The notes: generated by a model from the sequence alone, not told the origin. A DNA stretch of 42,343 nucleotides from an uncultured Alistipes sp. (GCA_900769745.1 CAAGHX010000182.1:1-42343), one strand, 5' to 3'; shown: positions 1-9,047, counted from the stretch's first letter. Program-made: numbers and translations.

Positions 1-1
1 C

Positions 2-1393
2 GACAAATATCGTGAGCTGGGTGCTAAGATTCCCAAGGGTGCACTTTTGGTAGGCCCTCCGGGAACGGGTAAGACCCTGCTGGCAAAGGCTGTGGCTGGC
101 GAGGCAAATGTGCCTTTCCTCTCGATTTCGGGTTCAGACTTTGTGGAGATGTTTGTGGGTGTGGGTGCTTCGCGAGTGCGTGACCTCTTCGAGCAGGCAA
201 AGCAGAAGGCGCCTTGCATTGTCTTCATCGACGAGATTGATGCCATCGGCCGTGCACGTGGCAAGAACGCCGGCTTCTCGGGCAACGACGAGCGAGAGAA
301 TACTCTCAACCAGTTGCTCACAGAGATGGACGGTTTCCAGACAAATGCTGGTGTAATCGTATTGGCTGCAACAAACCGAGTGGATATTTTGGACAAGGCA
401 CTGATGCGTGCTGGTCGTTTCGACCGTCAGATTGACGTAGGTCTGCCCGATGTGAAGGAGCGTGAGGCTATCTTCAATGTGCACCTTCGCAACCTTAAGC
501 TCGACAAGAACATCGACCGCACATTCTTGGCTAAGCAGACCCCAGGTTTCTCGGGAGCAGATATTGCAAACGTATGTAACGAGGCGGCTCTCATCGCTGC
601 CCGCAACGATAAGAAGTGTGTAACACGCGACGACTTTATGGCTGCCATCGACCGCATCGTAGGTGGTTTGGAGAAGCGCAATAAGTCGATGTCGAAGGCT
701 GAGCGCCGTGCTACTGCTATCCACGAGGCTGGCCACGCTACTGTGATGTGGCTCTTGCCAGAGTGCGACCCGGTGTTGAAGGTTACGGTTATCCCACGTG
801 GCAACAGTTTGGGAGCAACGTGGTCGGTGCCCGACGAGGAGCGTGTGCACGTTACCGATGCCACTATGTCGGAGCGTTTGGCTGGTATGTTGGGTGGTCG
901 CATTGCCGAGGAGGTGAACTATGGCACACTCGGAGCAGGTGCGCTGAGCGACTTGGAGCGTTCTACTAAGATGGCCTATGCTATGGTGACATACTATGGC
1001 ATGAGCAAGAAGATTGGCCCTATCAGCTTCTACGACTCAACTGGCACACGCGACACATTCACCAAGCCATTCAGCGAGGAGACTGCCCGCGAGATTGACA
1101 GCGAGGTACGTCGCATATTGGACGAGTCGTATGCTCGCGCTCGTGAGATTATCGAGCAGAACAACGATAAGATTAACCAGATGGCTGACCTGTTGCTGGA
1201 GAAGGAGACAATTTACACCGAGGATATCGAGCAGATTCTGGGCCCATCGGCACAGAGCCTGAAGGCTAAGGCCGAGAAGGCTGAGGCCCAAACAGAGGCC
1301 GAGCCTGCAGAGAAGGCCGAGGCCGAGCAGGGTGTTACAATTGCACCCGAAGAGCCCACCTCAGAGCAGAGTGCCGAGGTAGCAGAGGCTTAA
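2..1393 (+). CDS. ftsH: ATP-dependent zinc metalloprotease FtsH (5' truncated by window edge)
   Basis: Membrane-anchored AAA+ protease that degrades misfolded or unassembled membrane proteins and some cytosolic regulators. The reading frame is open from base 2, so the N-terminal membrane segments and the start of the AAA domain lie outside the window; 463 residues are visible. Seen: Walker A GPPGTGKT (visible residues 18-25), Walker B FIDEID, a second region of homology with ATNR and RAGRFDRQ, and the zinc-protease motif HEAGH (about residue 241). The C-terminus ends in a low-complexity Ala/Glu/Lys tail that is poorly conserved in this family. cdsA follows 73 bases later on the same strand, an arrangement common in Bacteroidales. 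Identification is certain; only the 5' end is missing. Confidence 0.98.
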   Translation, partial: DKYRELGAKIPKGALLVGPPGTGKTLLAKAVAGEANVPFLSISGSDFVEMFVGVGASRVRDLFEQAKQKAPCIVFIDEIDAIGRARGKNAGFSGNDERENTLNQLLTEMDGFQTNAGVIVLAATNRVDILDKALMRAGRFDRQIDVGLPDVKEREAIFNVHLRNLKLDKNIDRTFLAKQTPGFSGADIANVCNEAALIAARNDKKCVTRDDFMAAIDRIVGGLEKRNKSMSKAERRATAIHEAGHATVMWLLPECDPVLKVTVIPRGNSLGATWSVPDEERVHVTDATMSERLAGMLGGRIAEEVNYGTLGAGALSDLERSTKMAYAMVTYYGMSKKIGPISFYDSTGTRDTFTKPFSEETAREIDSEVRRILDESYARAREIIEQNNDKINQMADLLLEKETIYTEDIEQILGPSAQSLKAKAEKAEAQTEAEPAEKAEAEQGVTIAPEEPTSEQSAEVAEA

Positions 1394-1466
1394 CCCAAAG
1401 CTTTACGGCGTGACAAATGCCGAGGCTGAAAAAGATTAGAAACTAACCCCAAAGAAGAGTAGAAGT

Positions 1467-2333
1467 ATGAGCGATAAAATGAGAAACCTCTTGATACGAG
1501 CAGCCAGTGGAGTTGTGCTATTTGGCGTTGTCCTTGGTGCAATCTTGTGGTCAAAATGGAGTTTTGCGGCCCTGCTGCTTGCAATCATCGTTGGAGGACA
1601 GATTGAGTTCTATCGTATGGCTCAGAAGGCTGGTTACTGGCCTCAGAGAGCGATGGGAGTAATCTCGGGAGTACTTGTATTTATCGTGGCATTTGCTATG
1701 ATGTGGCTCTTTGACAAGAGCAGCGACCTTGATTCTCGATATCTGATGATTACCGGAGGTTTGGTATTGTATATCATCTTGCTGCTGCCACTGATGTTTA
1801 TCTGTGAGCTCTTCCGCAAGAGCGCTACACCTATTGCAAACATAGCCACATCGCTTATGGGTGTGATATATGTGGCAATGCCACTGTCGCTGCTGCTCTT
1901 CATCCCACTCTTGTTGGGTGGCGGAGAGTGGAAACCATGGACACTGCTCTTCTACATCTTCATCATCTGGGCAAACGATGTATTTGCATACCTGTTTGGT
2001 ATCACACTCGGCAAACACCGCCTCTTTGAGCGTATCTCGCCCAAGAAGTCGTGGGAGGGATTCGTCGGTGGATTGATTGGTGCAATGGGCATGGGCTACC
2101 TGGCTGCTACGATTATGGGTGGCGACCACATTGAGTGGATTGGTATGGCTCTCATCGCTGCTATCACAGGTGTATTTGGCGACTTGGTGGAGTCACTCTT
2201 CAAGCGTTCGGTGGATGTGAAGGACTCGGGTCAGGTGATTCCAGGACACGGAGGCTGGCTGGACCGCTTCGATGCACTGTTGCTCTCGGTGCCATTCGCA
2301 TTTATCTACCTGGTGATTTGTGCGGTACGTTAA
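1467..2333 (+). CDS. cdsA: Phosphatidate cytidylyltransferase (CDP-diglyceride synthase)
   Basis: Makes CDP-diacylglycerol from phosphatidic acid and CTP, the branch point of phospholipid synthesis, in the inner membrane. The 288-residue protein is almost wholly hydrophobic, with about eight predicted membrane spans. Near the C-terminus (from about residue 243) it carries the family signature SLFKRSVDVKDSG followed by IPGHGGWLDRFD, which holds the metal-binding acidic residues. The ATG at 1467 gives a natural N-terminus (MSDKMRN). It sits between ftsH and psd on the same strand with short gaps, so co-transcription is likely. CdsA product feeds phosphatidylserine synthesis, whose product is the substrate of the next gene. 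Confidence 0.96.
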   Translation: MSDKMRNLLIRAASGVVLFGVVLGAILWSKWSFAALLLAIIVGGQIEFYRMAQKAGYWPQRAMGVISGVLVFIVAFAMMWLFDKSSDLDSRYLMITGGLVLYIILLLPLMFICELFRKSATPIANIATSLMGVIYVAMPLSLLLFIPLLLGGGEWKPWTLLFYIFIIWANDVFAYLFGITLGKHRLFERISPKKSWEGFVGGLIGAMGMGYLAATIMGGDHIEWIGMALIAAITGVFGDLVESLFKRSVDVKDSGQVIPGHGGWLDRFDALLLSVPFAFIYLVICAVR

Positions 2334-2363
2334 TTAGAATTGATAACCTAAACTTATAAAGAT

Positions 2364-3032
2364 ATGAAAATCAATAAAGAAGGTCATAAGATAATCGCAA
2401 CATCGGGCTTGATTTGCCTGGTTATTTGGGCGTTGATTTACTACTTCCTGCGTCACGACTACGGCACAGGCCTGATTATCACCAGCACCGTGACGCTCAC
2501 AGCGTTCTGGTTCTTCATCGTGGCATTCTTCCGCGAGCCACGCCGTGTGAAGATTCACGACTCGGAGTTGGTATTCTCACCCTGCGACGGCCGTGTGGTT
2601 GTAACCGAGGTGGTTTACGAGGATGAGTACATCAAGGAGGAGATGTTGCAGATCTCAATCTTTATGTCAGTTACCAATATCCACATGAACTGGTTGCCAG
2701 TTGCGGGCGAGGTGGAGTACTACAAGTACCACCCAGGTCGCTTCCTTATCGCTTGGCACCCTAAGTCATCGACAGAGAACGAGCGCACAACAACAGTTGT
2801 TAGATTAGACAACGGCAAGAAGGTTCTCTTCCGCCAGGTGGCAGGTCTTATCGCACGTCGTATCGTGTCGTACATCAAGGTTGGTGATAAGGTAAATCAG
2901 AACGATGTATTCGGATTTATCAAGTTTGGCTCACGCATTGATGTGCTTGTTCCAAAGAACAGCGAGCTCTTGGTGGAGATTGGCGACCCAGTAGTCGGTT
3001 CACAGACTCCAATCGTAAGACTCAACAAATAG
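2364..3032 (+). CDS. psd: Phosphatidylserine decarboxylase proenzyme, short form
   Basis: Converts phosphatidylserine to phosphatidylethanolamine using a pyruvoyl group made by self-cleavage. At 222 residues it belongs to the short class of the family rather than the longer E. coli type. Two hydrophobic segments lie near the N-terminus (about residues 10-55). The cleavage site is visible as KFGSR, so the chain should split between Gly189 and Ser190, leaving an alpha chain of about 33 residues with an N-terminal pyruvoyl group. It starts 30 bases after cdsA. No phosphatidylserine synthase gene is present beside it, although the pathway needs one; it presumably lies elsewhere. Confidence 0.95.
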   Translation: MKINKEGHKIIATSGLICLVIWALIYYFLRHDYGTGLIITSTVTLTAFWFFIVAFFREPRRVKIHDSELVFSPCDGRVVVTEVVYEDEYIKEEMLQISIFMSVTNIHMNWLPVAGEVEYYKYHPGRFLIAWHPKSSTENERTTTVVRLDNGKKVLFRQVAGLIARRIVSYIKVGDKVNQNDVFGFIKFGSRIDVLVPKNSELLVEIGDPVVGSQTPIVRLNK

Positions 3033-3090
3033 TCAATAGCATATAGTCACTGAATAGCGTACACCGCAGGCTGAAAAAGAGTTAAGAGGT

Positions 3091-4197
3091 ATGGCAGTAA
3101 CACTACAAGGAGTAATGCGTTTTATGGTCGGACTGGCCATAACAGCCGCCATATTGTTTCTGATATGGTATTTCAGTTCGGTGGTAATCTACATTTTGGT
3201 ATCGGCCGTGCTTGCCATCATGGGACGCCCCGTGGTGAGCTGGTTGCTGAAGTTACGCATCTCTGGCCGCACAATGCCCCGCTGGGCTGCAGCTTCGATT
3301 ACATTGGTTGTGATTATGGCTGTATTGTTGGGCATCTTGTCGCTCTTTATCCCACTTATCTTTAGCAAGATTAACGAGTTTGCACATCTCGATTTCGCAT
3401 CGGTGCTGGCATCTGTCGAGGAGCCTATCGCTCACGCACAGGCCTATATGCAGCGCACATTTGCCATGCCCGAGACAAGCTTCTCGCTGACCGACACGCT
3501 GGCTACAAAGATTAAGGAGCTGATAAACTACGACACACTGAACAACACCTTCACATCGATACTGAATGTCGCCCTGTCGACTCTTATCTCGATATTCTCA
3601 ATTTCGTTCATCACCTTCTTCTTCCTCAAGGAGGATGGCTTGTTCTACTCTATGGTGACAGCCATGTTCCCCGAGCGCTTGCAGCAGAACGTGACACGAG
3701 CATTGGATTCAATTACATACCTGCTCTCACGCTACTTTACAGGCCTTTTGACCGAGAGTTTGATACTGATGGTGGTGATATCTACGGTGCTGATTATCTT
3801 CGGTATGAAGACCGATAATGCATTGATGGTGGGACTTATTATGGGCGTGATGAATGTGATACCATACGCCGGTCCACTTATCGGAGGTGTGATTTCAGCA
3901 TTTATGGGTATTGTGACACCCATCGAGGGATACACAGCAATAGCGTCGGTGATGATTATCTGCTGTACACTATTCTGCATAAAGGGATTTGATGATTTTG
4001 TATTGCAACCTACCATATACTCTGAGCGTGTGAAGGCACACCCACTGGAGGTATTCCTGGTAATCCTGCTGGCTGGTTATATGGCAGGTATCGTGGGAAT
4101 GTTGCTCGCCATACCATCGTACACCGTATTGCGTGTATTGGCCAAGGAGTTCTTCTCGGAGTTCTCGCTTGTGCAGAAGCTGACGCAGAACATCTAA
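3091..4197 (+). CDS. AI-2E/PerM family membrane permease
   Basis: A 368-residue polytopic membrane protein of the AI-2E transporter (PerM/YhhT/TqsA) family. Members have been linked to autoinducer-2 export, ion/proton antiport or export of other small molecules, so the substrate cannot be read from sequence. Seen: an N-terminal pair of hydrophobic segments, a more polar stretch of about residues 105-150, then a C-terminal bundle with the family-typical NVIPYAGPLIGG segment and the HPLEVFLVILLAGYMAG segment. The ATG at 3091 follows psd by 58 bases on the same strand. The gap contains AGGCTGAAAAAGA, also present upstream of cdsA. Family assignment is confident; function is not. Confidence 0.88.
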   Translation: MAVTLQGVMRFMVGLAITAAILFLIWYFSSVVIYILVSAVLAIMGRPVVSWLLKLRISGRTMPRWAAASITLVVIMAVLLGILSLFIPLIFSKINEFAHLDFASVLASVEEPIAHAQAYMQRTFAMPETSFSLTDTLATKIKELINYDTLNNTFTSILNVALSTLISIFSISFITFFFLKEDGLFYSMVTAMFPERLQQNVTRALDSITYLLSRYFTGLLTESLILMVVISTVLIIFGMKTDNALMVGLIMGVMNVIPYAGPLIGGVISAFMGIVTPIEGYTAIASVMIICCTLFCIKGFDDFVLQPTIYSERVKAHPLEVFLVILLAGYMAGIVGMLLAIPSYTVLRVLAKEFFSEFSLVQKLTQNI

Positions 4198-4295
4198 CCT
4201 GCGGCGGACGAAGGGGTGGATATACGAGGAGCGCGATACGAGGGGCGCATAACGGCTCAACAACTGCAATAAAACAACAACTCGCAACTTAAGAA

Positions 4296-4652
4296 ATGAT
4301 TATAAAAGGAGAGGTGATTCACGGCGCACAGCTTGGCCGCAAGATGGGATTTCCCACAGCCAACATCGATGCGCAGAACATACGAGTTGACAATGGCGTC
4401 TACTACTCGCGCGTCAGCATCGACGGCAAGCTCTACAACGCCATGAGCAACATAGGCATACGCCCATCGGTTGATGGCAACACCCGCCTTTTAGAGACGC
4501 ATCTATTCGATTTCACAGGCGAGCTATATGGTCAGCAGATAGAGGTGGAGCTGATACGCAAGATACGCGATGAGCGACGTTTTGACTCGATAGACGCACT
4601 GAAGGGCCAGCTCGAAAAGGATGCCTCGGAGTGCATCGACAACGCAAAATAA
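4296..4652 (+). CDS. Riboflavin kinase, single-domain (lacks the FAD synthetase half)
   Basis: Phosphorylates riboflavin to FMN. The 118 residues match only the C-terminal flavokinase domain of bacterial RibF: GFPTAN (residues 18-23), the YNAMSNIGIRP segment and ETHLFDFTGELYG are all present. The usual bacterial RibF is about 310 residues, with an N-terminal FMN adenylyltransferase domain. That domain is absent here, and an in-frame TAA lies just upstream of the ATG (4290-4292), so this is not a start-choice artefact. The gene is intact and all visible motifs are kept, which argues for a working monofunctional kinase rather than a remnant. FAD synthesis would then need another protein elsewhere in the genome. 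Confidence 0.85.
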   Translation: MIIKGEVIHGAQLGRKMGFPTANIDAQNIRVDNGVYYSRVSIDGKLYNAMSNIGIRPSVDGNTRLLETHLFDFTGELYGQQIEVELIRKIRDERRFDSIDALKGQLEKDASECIDNAK

Positions 4653-4775
4653 GGGGCCCGAAACACAGTCTCGTAACACGAACCTGAAGACAGTCGCAAA
4701 ACATAGCCCCAAAACATATATCCAAAAAGGAGGTAAATCTACACAGAAAATATCATCGCCCAAACATACGATACA

Positions 4776-4811
4776 AATAAACCCCACAGCCATCAGACTG
4801 CGGGGTTTATT
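4776..4811 (-). terminator. Intrinsic terminator after yidC (possibly bidirectional)
   Basis: A 14-bp stem, AATAAACCCCACAG paired with CTGCGGGGTTTATT, encloses an 8-nt loop. Read on the minus strand the one imperfect pair becomes a G-U wobble and the arm ends in U-rich sequence, so it fits termination of yidC best. It lies between the convergent riboflavin kinase (+) and yidC (-) genes and may serve both. Confidence 0.8.
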
Positions 4812-4836
4812 ATTATATAAGGTAAGCTTTACGCTC

Positions 4837-6777
4837 CTACTTGCGCTTTGCGTTCTGCTGCTGACGCATCATCTCCTCCTGCTGACGCATCAACTCCTCA
4901 TAGCGAAGCTGGAACTTCGACTTCTTCTTATTCTTCTGCTTCGATGCATTACGAGCCATCAAGGCGCGAATCTTATCGTCGTCAACGAAGCGACGGATAG
5001 CTGTCATCTGAATCATTGTGATAACCTGCGATACGAGGTAGTAGTAGCACAATCCCGATGCATAGTCGTTGAACCAGAAGAGCATCATCGCTGGCATCAT
5101 ATATACCATCATAAACTTCATACCCGCCATCTGTGGCTGTGAAGCAGAGTTCTGCTGATAGCTGAAATATGAGAAGCCCACCATCGCCATACACATCAAC
5201 AGAGCGAACAAGCTCACGTGGTCACCATAGAATGGGATAGAGAAAGGCAAGTCAACGATGCTATCGTAAGATGAAAGGTCGTCGGCCCAGAGGAACGGCT
5301 CACCACGAAGCTCGATACTCACAGGGAAGAAGCGGAACAAAGCCCACAACAAAGGCAACTGGATAAGCATAGGGATACAACCACCCATTGGGTTGATACC
5401 AGCCTTCTTGTAGAGATTCATCATCTCCTGCTGCTTCTTCATAGCGTCCTCCTGACGAGGGTACTTAGCGTTCAAGGCGTCCATCTCGGGCTTGATAACA
5501 CGCATCTTGGCAGTTGAAAGGTAGCTCTTATACGTAAGAGGGAAGATAAGAGCCTTAACCAAGATGGTAAGAATCAAGATGATGATACCAAAGTTAGCGA
5601 TATACTTGCTAAGGAAATCAAACACTGGGATTACGAGCCAGCGGTTAAACCAACCAATAAGCCAGCCCCCGAGTGGAATAAGGCGCTCCATAGAGAGCTC
5701 CTCGCCATTAGGACCCTCAACATCCGACAACACTGCATACTTGTTAGGACCGCAGTAGATTGACATAGAGTAACCCGCAACCTGAGGATTGTATGCCAAG
5801 CCCATAGTCGACTTATAGTTCTTCAAGTAGCCTGAGCCGGCAGCCTCGGTAGTGAAGCCTGCATTAGCATAAGCGAAGTTGTCGTAAGCCACAAACACCT
5901 GAGAGAAGTACTGCTGACGGAATGCCAACCAGTTTACAGGCTCCTCGATATACTCAGATACCTCGCCCTCGCGCATACCCAAATCCTCTACAGCCTCCTC
6001 GCCTGGCAAGCGATATGAGAGTGTAGTGTACATATTCTCAGCCTTGAAGCTACGCTCGTTCTGATATGTGCGGTTGCTCCACTCAACACCGATAGTTGAC
6101 TGGTTGGCCATAATTGGAGAGAGGTTCTCGAACTTCACATTGAAATCGAGCATATAGTCGCGAGAAGGGTTCTTCTCGTCGTACAACACATACTCATAAA
6201 TCAAGTAAGCACCCTCGCTAACCTCCAGACGCATTGCCAAACGCTGGCAACCATCCTCACGACGCACACCCTCGCTCTGGAAGACATACTCCGAGGTGTT
6301 AACCTTCACGTTGTTAAGGCCACGCTTGATATAGAACTCCATATCAAACTTAGCGCTCTCAGGATCGTACAACACAACCTTCTCGTTACGCTCGTCCTTT
6401 GGTGCATACTTGGTGTACTCCTCCAAGGTAACCTTCGACATCATACCACCCTGAGTGGTGAAATCGACTGTCAAATAGTCATTCGACATTGTAAATGCCT
6501 TAACCTCTGCACTGCGTGCCGAAGAAAGGGTCTGGCCAAACATCTCCACCTCACGGTTTGCAGCCTGCTCTGCAGCAGCGGCCATTGCAGTTGAATCAGC
6601 AGCTATAGCGGCCTGCTCGGCTGCGAGTGCAGTTTGCTCATCCTCGGCCTTAACCTGCTCAGCCTGCACCTGCTCCATATACTCCTGATACTTTGCCTGC
6701 TGTTTTGAACTATACATAACGTAGCCAATAAAGATGGCACCCATCAGTACAATTCCAATAATCGTTTTTTTATCCAT
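4837..6777 (-). CDS. yidC: Membrane protein insertase YidC
   Basis: Inserts and folds inner-membrane proteins, alone or with SecYEG. The 646-residue protein has an N-terminal signal-anchor span, an Ala/Glu/Gln-rich stretch (about residues 30-85), a large periplasmic beta-sandwich domain, and a C-terminal Oxa1-like membrane core from about residue 365 with the typical PLTYKSYLSTAKM and QLPLLWALFRFFP segments. The C-terminus is basic (KNKKKSK and beyond), as expected for ribosome contact. A GTG three bases upstream of the ATG at 6777 could also serve; I prefer the ATG because MDKKTIIG resembles Bacteroidetes homologues. A perfect 12-bp inverted repeat lies just upstream of the start. Confidence 0.97.
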   Translation of the reverse strand: MDKKTIIGIVLMGAIFIGYVMYSSKQQAKYQEYMEQVQAEQVKAEDEQTALAAEQAAIAADSTAMAAAAEQAANREVEMFGQTLSSARSAEVKAFTMSNDYLTVDFTTQGGMMSKVTLEEYTKYAPKDERNEKVVLYDPESAKFDMEFYIKRGLNNVKVNTSEYVFQSEGVRREDGCQRLAMRLEVSEGAYLIYEYVLYDEKNPSRDYMLDFNVKFENLSPIMANQSTIGVEWSNRTYQNERSFKAENMYTTLSYRLPGEEAVEDLGMREGEVSEYIEEPVNWLAFRQQYFSQVFVAYDNFAYANAGFTTEAAGSGYLKNYKSTMGLAYNPQVAGYSMSIYCGPNKYAVLSDVEGPNGEELSMERLIPLGGWLIGWFNRWLVIPVFDFLSKYIANFGIIILILTILVKALIFPLTYKSYLSTAKMRVIKPEMDALNAKYPRQEDAMKKQQEMMNLYKKAGINPMGGCIPMLIQLPLLWALFRFFPVSIELRGEPFLWADDLSSYDSIVDLPFSIPFYGDHVSLFALLMCMAMVGFSYFSYQQNSASQPQMAGMKFMMVYMMPAMMLFWFNDYASGLCYYYLVSQVITMIQMTAIRRFVDDDKIRALMARNASKQKNKKKSKFQLRYEELMRQQEEMMRQQQNAKRK

Positions 6778-6800
6778 CACATTGTTTTAATGTCAACGTA

Positions 6801-6837
6801 AGTTTCGCAAGTCAGCACCTACGCAACTTGCGAAACT
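6801..6837 (-). repeat. Perfect 12-bp inverted repeat in the yidC leader
   Basis: AGTTTCGCAAGT (6801-6812) and ACTTGCGAAACT (6826-6837) are exact reverse complements separated by 13 nt. The element ends 23 bases upstream of the yidC start. It is not followed by a U-run on either strand, so it does not look like a terminator. It could be an operator or a leader hairpin. The rest of the 200-base gap between yidC and the DUF349 gene (6778-6977) shows no clear promoter. Confidence 0.75.
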
Positions 6838-6977
6838 CATATCGACAGGTTAATATTCTCTTCTTCAAATAGGGCCACAAAACCTTATTGCAGCCTTTGT
6901 ATTTCTCTACCTAATATTGCTTACTCGGCAACCCACTGCAGAATAACTCCTCGCCCGCAGGTCCCCAAATAGCACCA

Positions 6978-8939
6978 CTACTCAGCAGCCTCGCTGGCGT
7001 GCTTATCGATAAGCTGAATCTTCTCGATAGTGGTCTGCAACTCGCGCTTAGAGTTAGCAATCTTCTCCTTGATGTCGGCAATCATCGCCTCGGCGTTCTT
7101 CGACTTAGAGAAGAAACCGATGTTGTTCTCCAAAAGTGCGATATCCTGCTCCATCTGACGAACCTTATTAAAGAGGCGCTCACGCTCATTACGCAGACGC
7201 TTATCGCCCGAGCCCTTCATACCCTGCAAACGCTCCTTAAAGCGGTTCATCGAACGGTCACGCTCCGAGCCACGCAACACAGCAAACATAGCATCTACGG
7301 CCTCCTTGTAACGCTTCTGGATTGACTCCTTGTGCTTGATGGGCACATAGCCAACCTCGCTCCAACGACGCTGGAACTCCTTGATAAGGTCGTAGCCACC
7401 CTCCTTGATGTCGGCAGCCTTCATCTCCTCGATAAGGGCCAACTTCTTCTGCAAGTTGCTCTCGTAAACATCCTCTACGCTTGCAAAGTGCTGAGCCTTA
7501 CGCTCGAAGAAGGTGTCACACGCTGTGCGGAAACGCTTCCAAATCTGGTCGGCATAGCGGCGTGATACAGTACCCACGCTCTTCCACTTAGCCTGCAATG
7601 CGATAATCTCCTCGGTTGCGTGCTTCCAATCCTCGCTATTCTGCAACGCCTCGGCAGCCTCGCAAATCTCCTGCTTAACCTGGAGGTTGTGCTCCATCTC
7701 GTTCTTCACGCCAGCATAGAACTCGCGCTTAGCCTCGAAGAAGCGGTCGCAAGCCTGGCGGAAACGCTCATAGATGCGAGTGTTGTCCTTCTTCGGTGCG
7801 AAACCGATTGTACGCCAAATCTTCTGAATCTCCAACAGACGCTCGCTCGACTTGTTCCACTCCTTGCGAGAGGTATATGGCTGCTCGGCCAACGCCTCAG
7901 TCTTGGCGCACAACTCGCGCTTGAGCTCAAGGTTCTTGAGCTGCTCCTGCTTCAGATTCTCGAAATACTCCTGGTGCTGCTTGTTAATACGGCTCGATGC
8001 CGCTTTGAAGCGCTCCCAAAGAGACTCCTTATATTCGTTTGCCACGGGACCTGTCTCTCTCCACTCGTCGTGCAACTTCTGCAACTTCTGGAAAGCATCC
8101 ACAATCGAAGGCTCAACCATCAAAGCCTCGGCCTGCTCACAAAGTGAGAGCTTCTGCTCGTAGTTCTTCTTCAAATCGAGGTCACGCAGCTCCTTGTTTA
8201 TCTTGATGAAGTTATAAAAATTCTCAACGTGCAGGTTGTAGGTCTCCCACAAATCCTTCACCTTGGCCTGTGGCACTACACCTGTATCCTTCCAACGCTG
8301 CTGCAACTCACGGAACTTTGAGAATGTGTTGTTCAACGTCTCGTCAGAATTAACCAGCTCCTTCAACTCGTCGATAATGGCGAGCTTGATGCGAAGGTTA
8401 TCCTCCTTGATATTGTCGAGATTAGCGATATACTCATCACGACGCTGGCGATAGACCTTAAACAAATCCTTCAGGCGAACCTCCAAAGCATCTACCTGAG
8501 GTGTGAACTCAGCACCCTCGCCCTCTACGGCCTCGAAGGCCTTGCGAGCAGCATCGACCTCGGCGCGGTGGAGTTTATAGAAGGCTATCTTGATGGCCTC
8601 AACACTCTTACGCAGGGTCTGCACTGGCTCGTTCTCCAACAACTCGGTGAACATATCCACAAGTTCCTGCTTACTCTTGCCGCTTAGGTCGTTCTTGTCA
8701 ACATCGTCGGCAGCCTGCTCCTCGGCAGTCTCCTCGTCGAGCGACAAACCCGCCTGCTCGGCATCAAGCGCAGCATCCTCATCAGCAAAATCTGCAGTTT
8801 CAACCACAGACTGCTCCGCTACATTCTGCTCAGCCACCTGCTCGGCAGCCTCGTTAAGTTCAATAGTTACATTTTGCACATCATCGGCACAGCCGACAGA
8901 CTCCACAGGAGTCGCAAGGTTAGAATTTTCAGTAGTCAT
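6978..8939 (-). CDS. DUF349 repeat protein
   Basis: A 653-residue protein built from several tandem DUF349 helical repeats, recognisable by the recurring pattern of a Trp about ten residues before a G-V/F-x-P turn (for example WKDTGVVP, WRTIGFAP, WKSVGTV, WSEVGYVP). The first 110 or so residues are acidic and Ala/Glu/Val-rich; the C-terminal 90 are predicted coiled coil. Such proteins are widespread in Bacteroidetes but their role is not established. Start chosen at the ATG at 8939 (MTTENSN), which follows an A-rich leader; an upstream ATG at 8990 would overlap the promoter box. It is transcribed divergently from the response regulator. Confidence 0.85.
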   Translation of the reverse strand: MTTENSNLATPVESVGCADDVQNVTIELNEAAEQVAEQNVAEQSVVETADFADEDAALDAEQAGLSLDEETAEEQAADDVDKNDLSGKSKQELVDMFTELLENEPVQTLRKSVEAIKIAFYKLHRAEVDAARKAFEAVEGEGAEFTPQVDALEVRLKDLFKVYRQRRDEYIANLDNIKEDNLRIKLAIIDELKELVNSDETLNNTFSKFRELQQRWKDTGVVPQAKVKDLWETYNLHVENFYNFIKINKELRDLDLKKNYEQKLSLCEQAEALMVEPSIVDAFQKLQKLHDEWRETGPVANEYKESLWERFKAASSRINKQHQEYFENLKQEQLKNLELKRELCAKTEALAEQPYTSRKEWNKSSERLLEIQKIWRTIGFAPKKDNTRIYERFRQACDRFFEAKREFYAGVKNEMEHNLQVKQEICEAAEALQNSEDWKHATEEIIALQAKWKSVGTVSRRYADQIWKRFRTACDTFFERKAQHFASVEDVYESNLQKKLALIEEMKAADIKEGGYDLIKEFQRRWSEVGYVPIKHKESIQKRYKEAVDAMFAVLRGSERDRSMNRFKERLQGMKGSGDKRLRNERERLFNKVRQMEQDIALLENNIGFFSKSKNAEAMIADIKEKIANSKRELQTTIEKIQLIDKHASEAAE

Positions 8940-8987
8940 CTTTTTCAGTTTTAGGCATTCGGTTATATACTGACGTATATAGACGTG

Positions 8988-8995
8988 CAAATATA
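8988..8995 (-). promoter_or_regulatory. Bacteroidetes -7 box for the DUF349 gene
   Basis: TATATTTG on the minus strand matches the TAnnTTTG consensus of the Bacteroidetes primary sigma factor and lies 49 bases upstream of the chosen start. No TTG at the usual -33 spacing was seen, so confidence is moderate. Confidence 0.55.
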
Positions 8996-9039
8996 ATCAA
9001 TTTATTGCATCGTTATCCGCTTTTTTACTTGGAATTTCG

Positions 9040-9047
9040 TATATTTG
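9040..9047 (+). promoter_or_regulatory. Bacteroidetes -7 box for the response regulator gene
   Basis: TATATTTG on the plus strand, 30 bases ahead of the response regulator ATG. It forms a divergent pair with the box at 8988-8995, so the two genes share a short control region. No convincing -33 element was found. Confidence 0.55.

Noticed and set aside
4728..4740. A strong Shine-Dalgarno-like AAAAAGGAGGTAA after the riboflavin kinase
   Set aside because: No ATG, GTG or TTG follows at a suitable distance before the yidC terminator, and this phylum makes little use of such sites.
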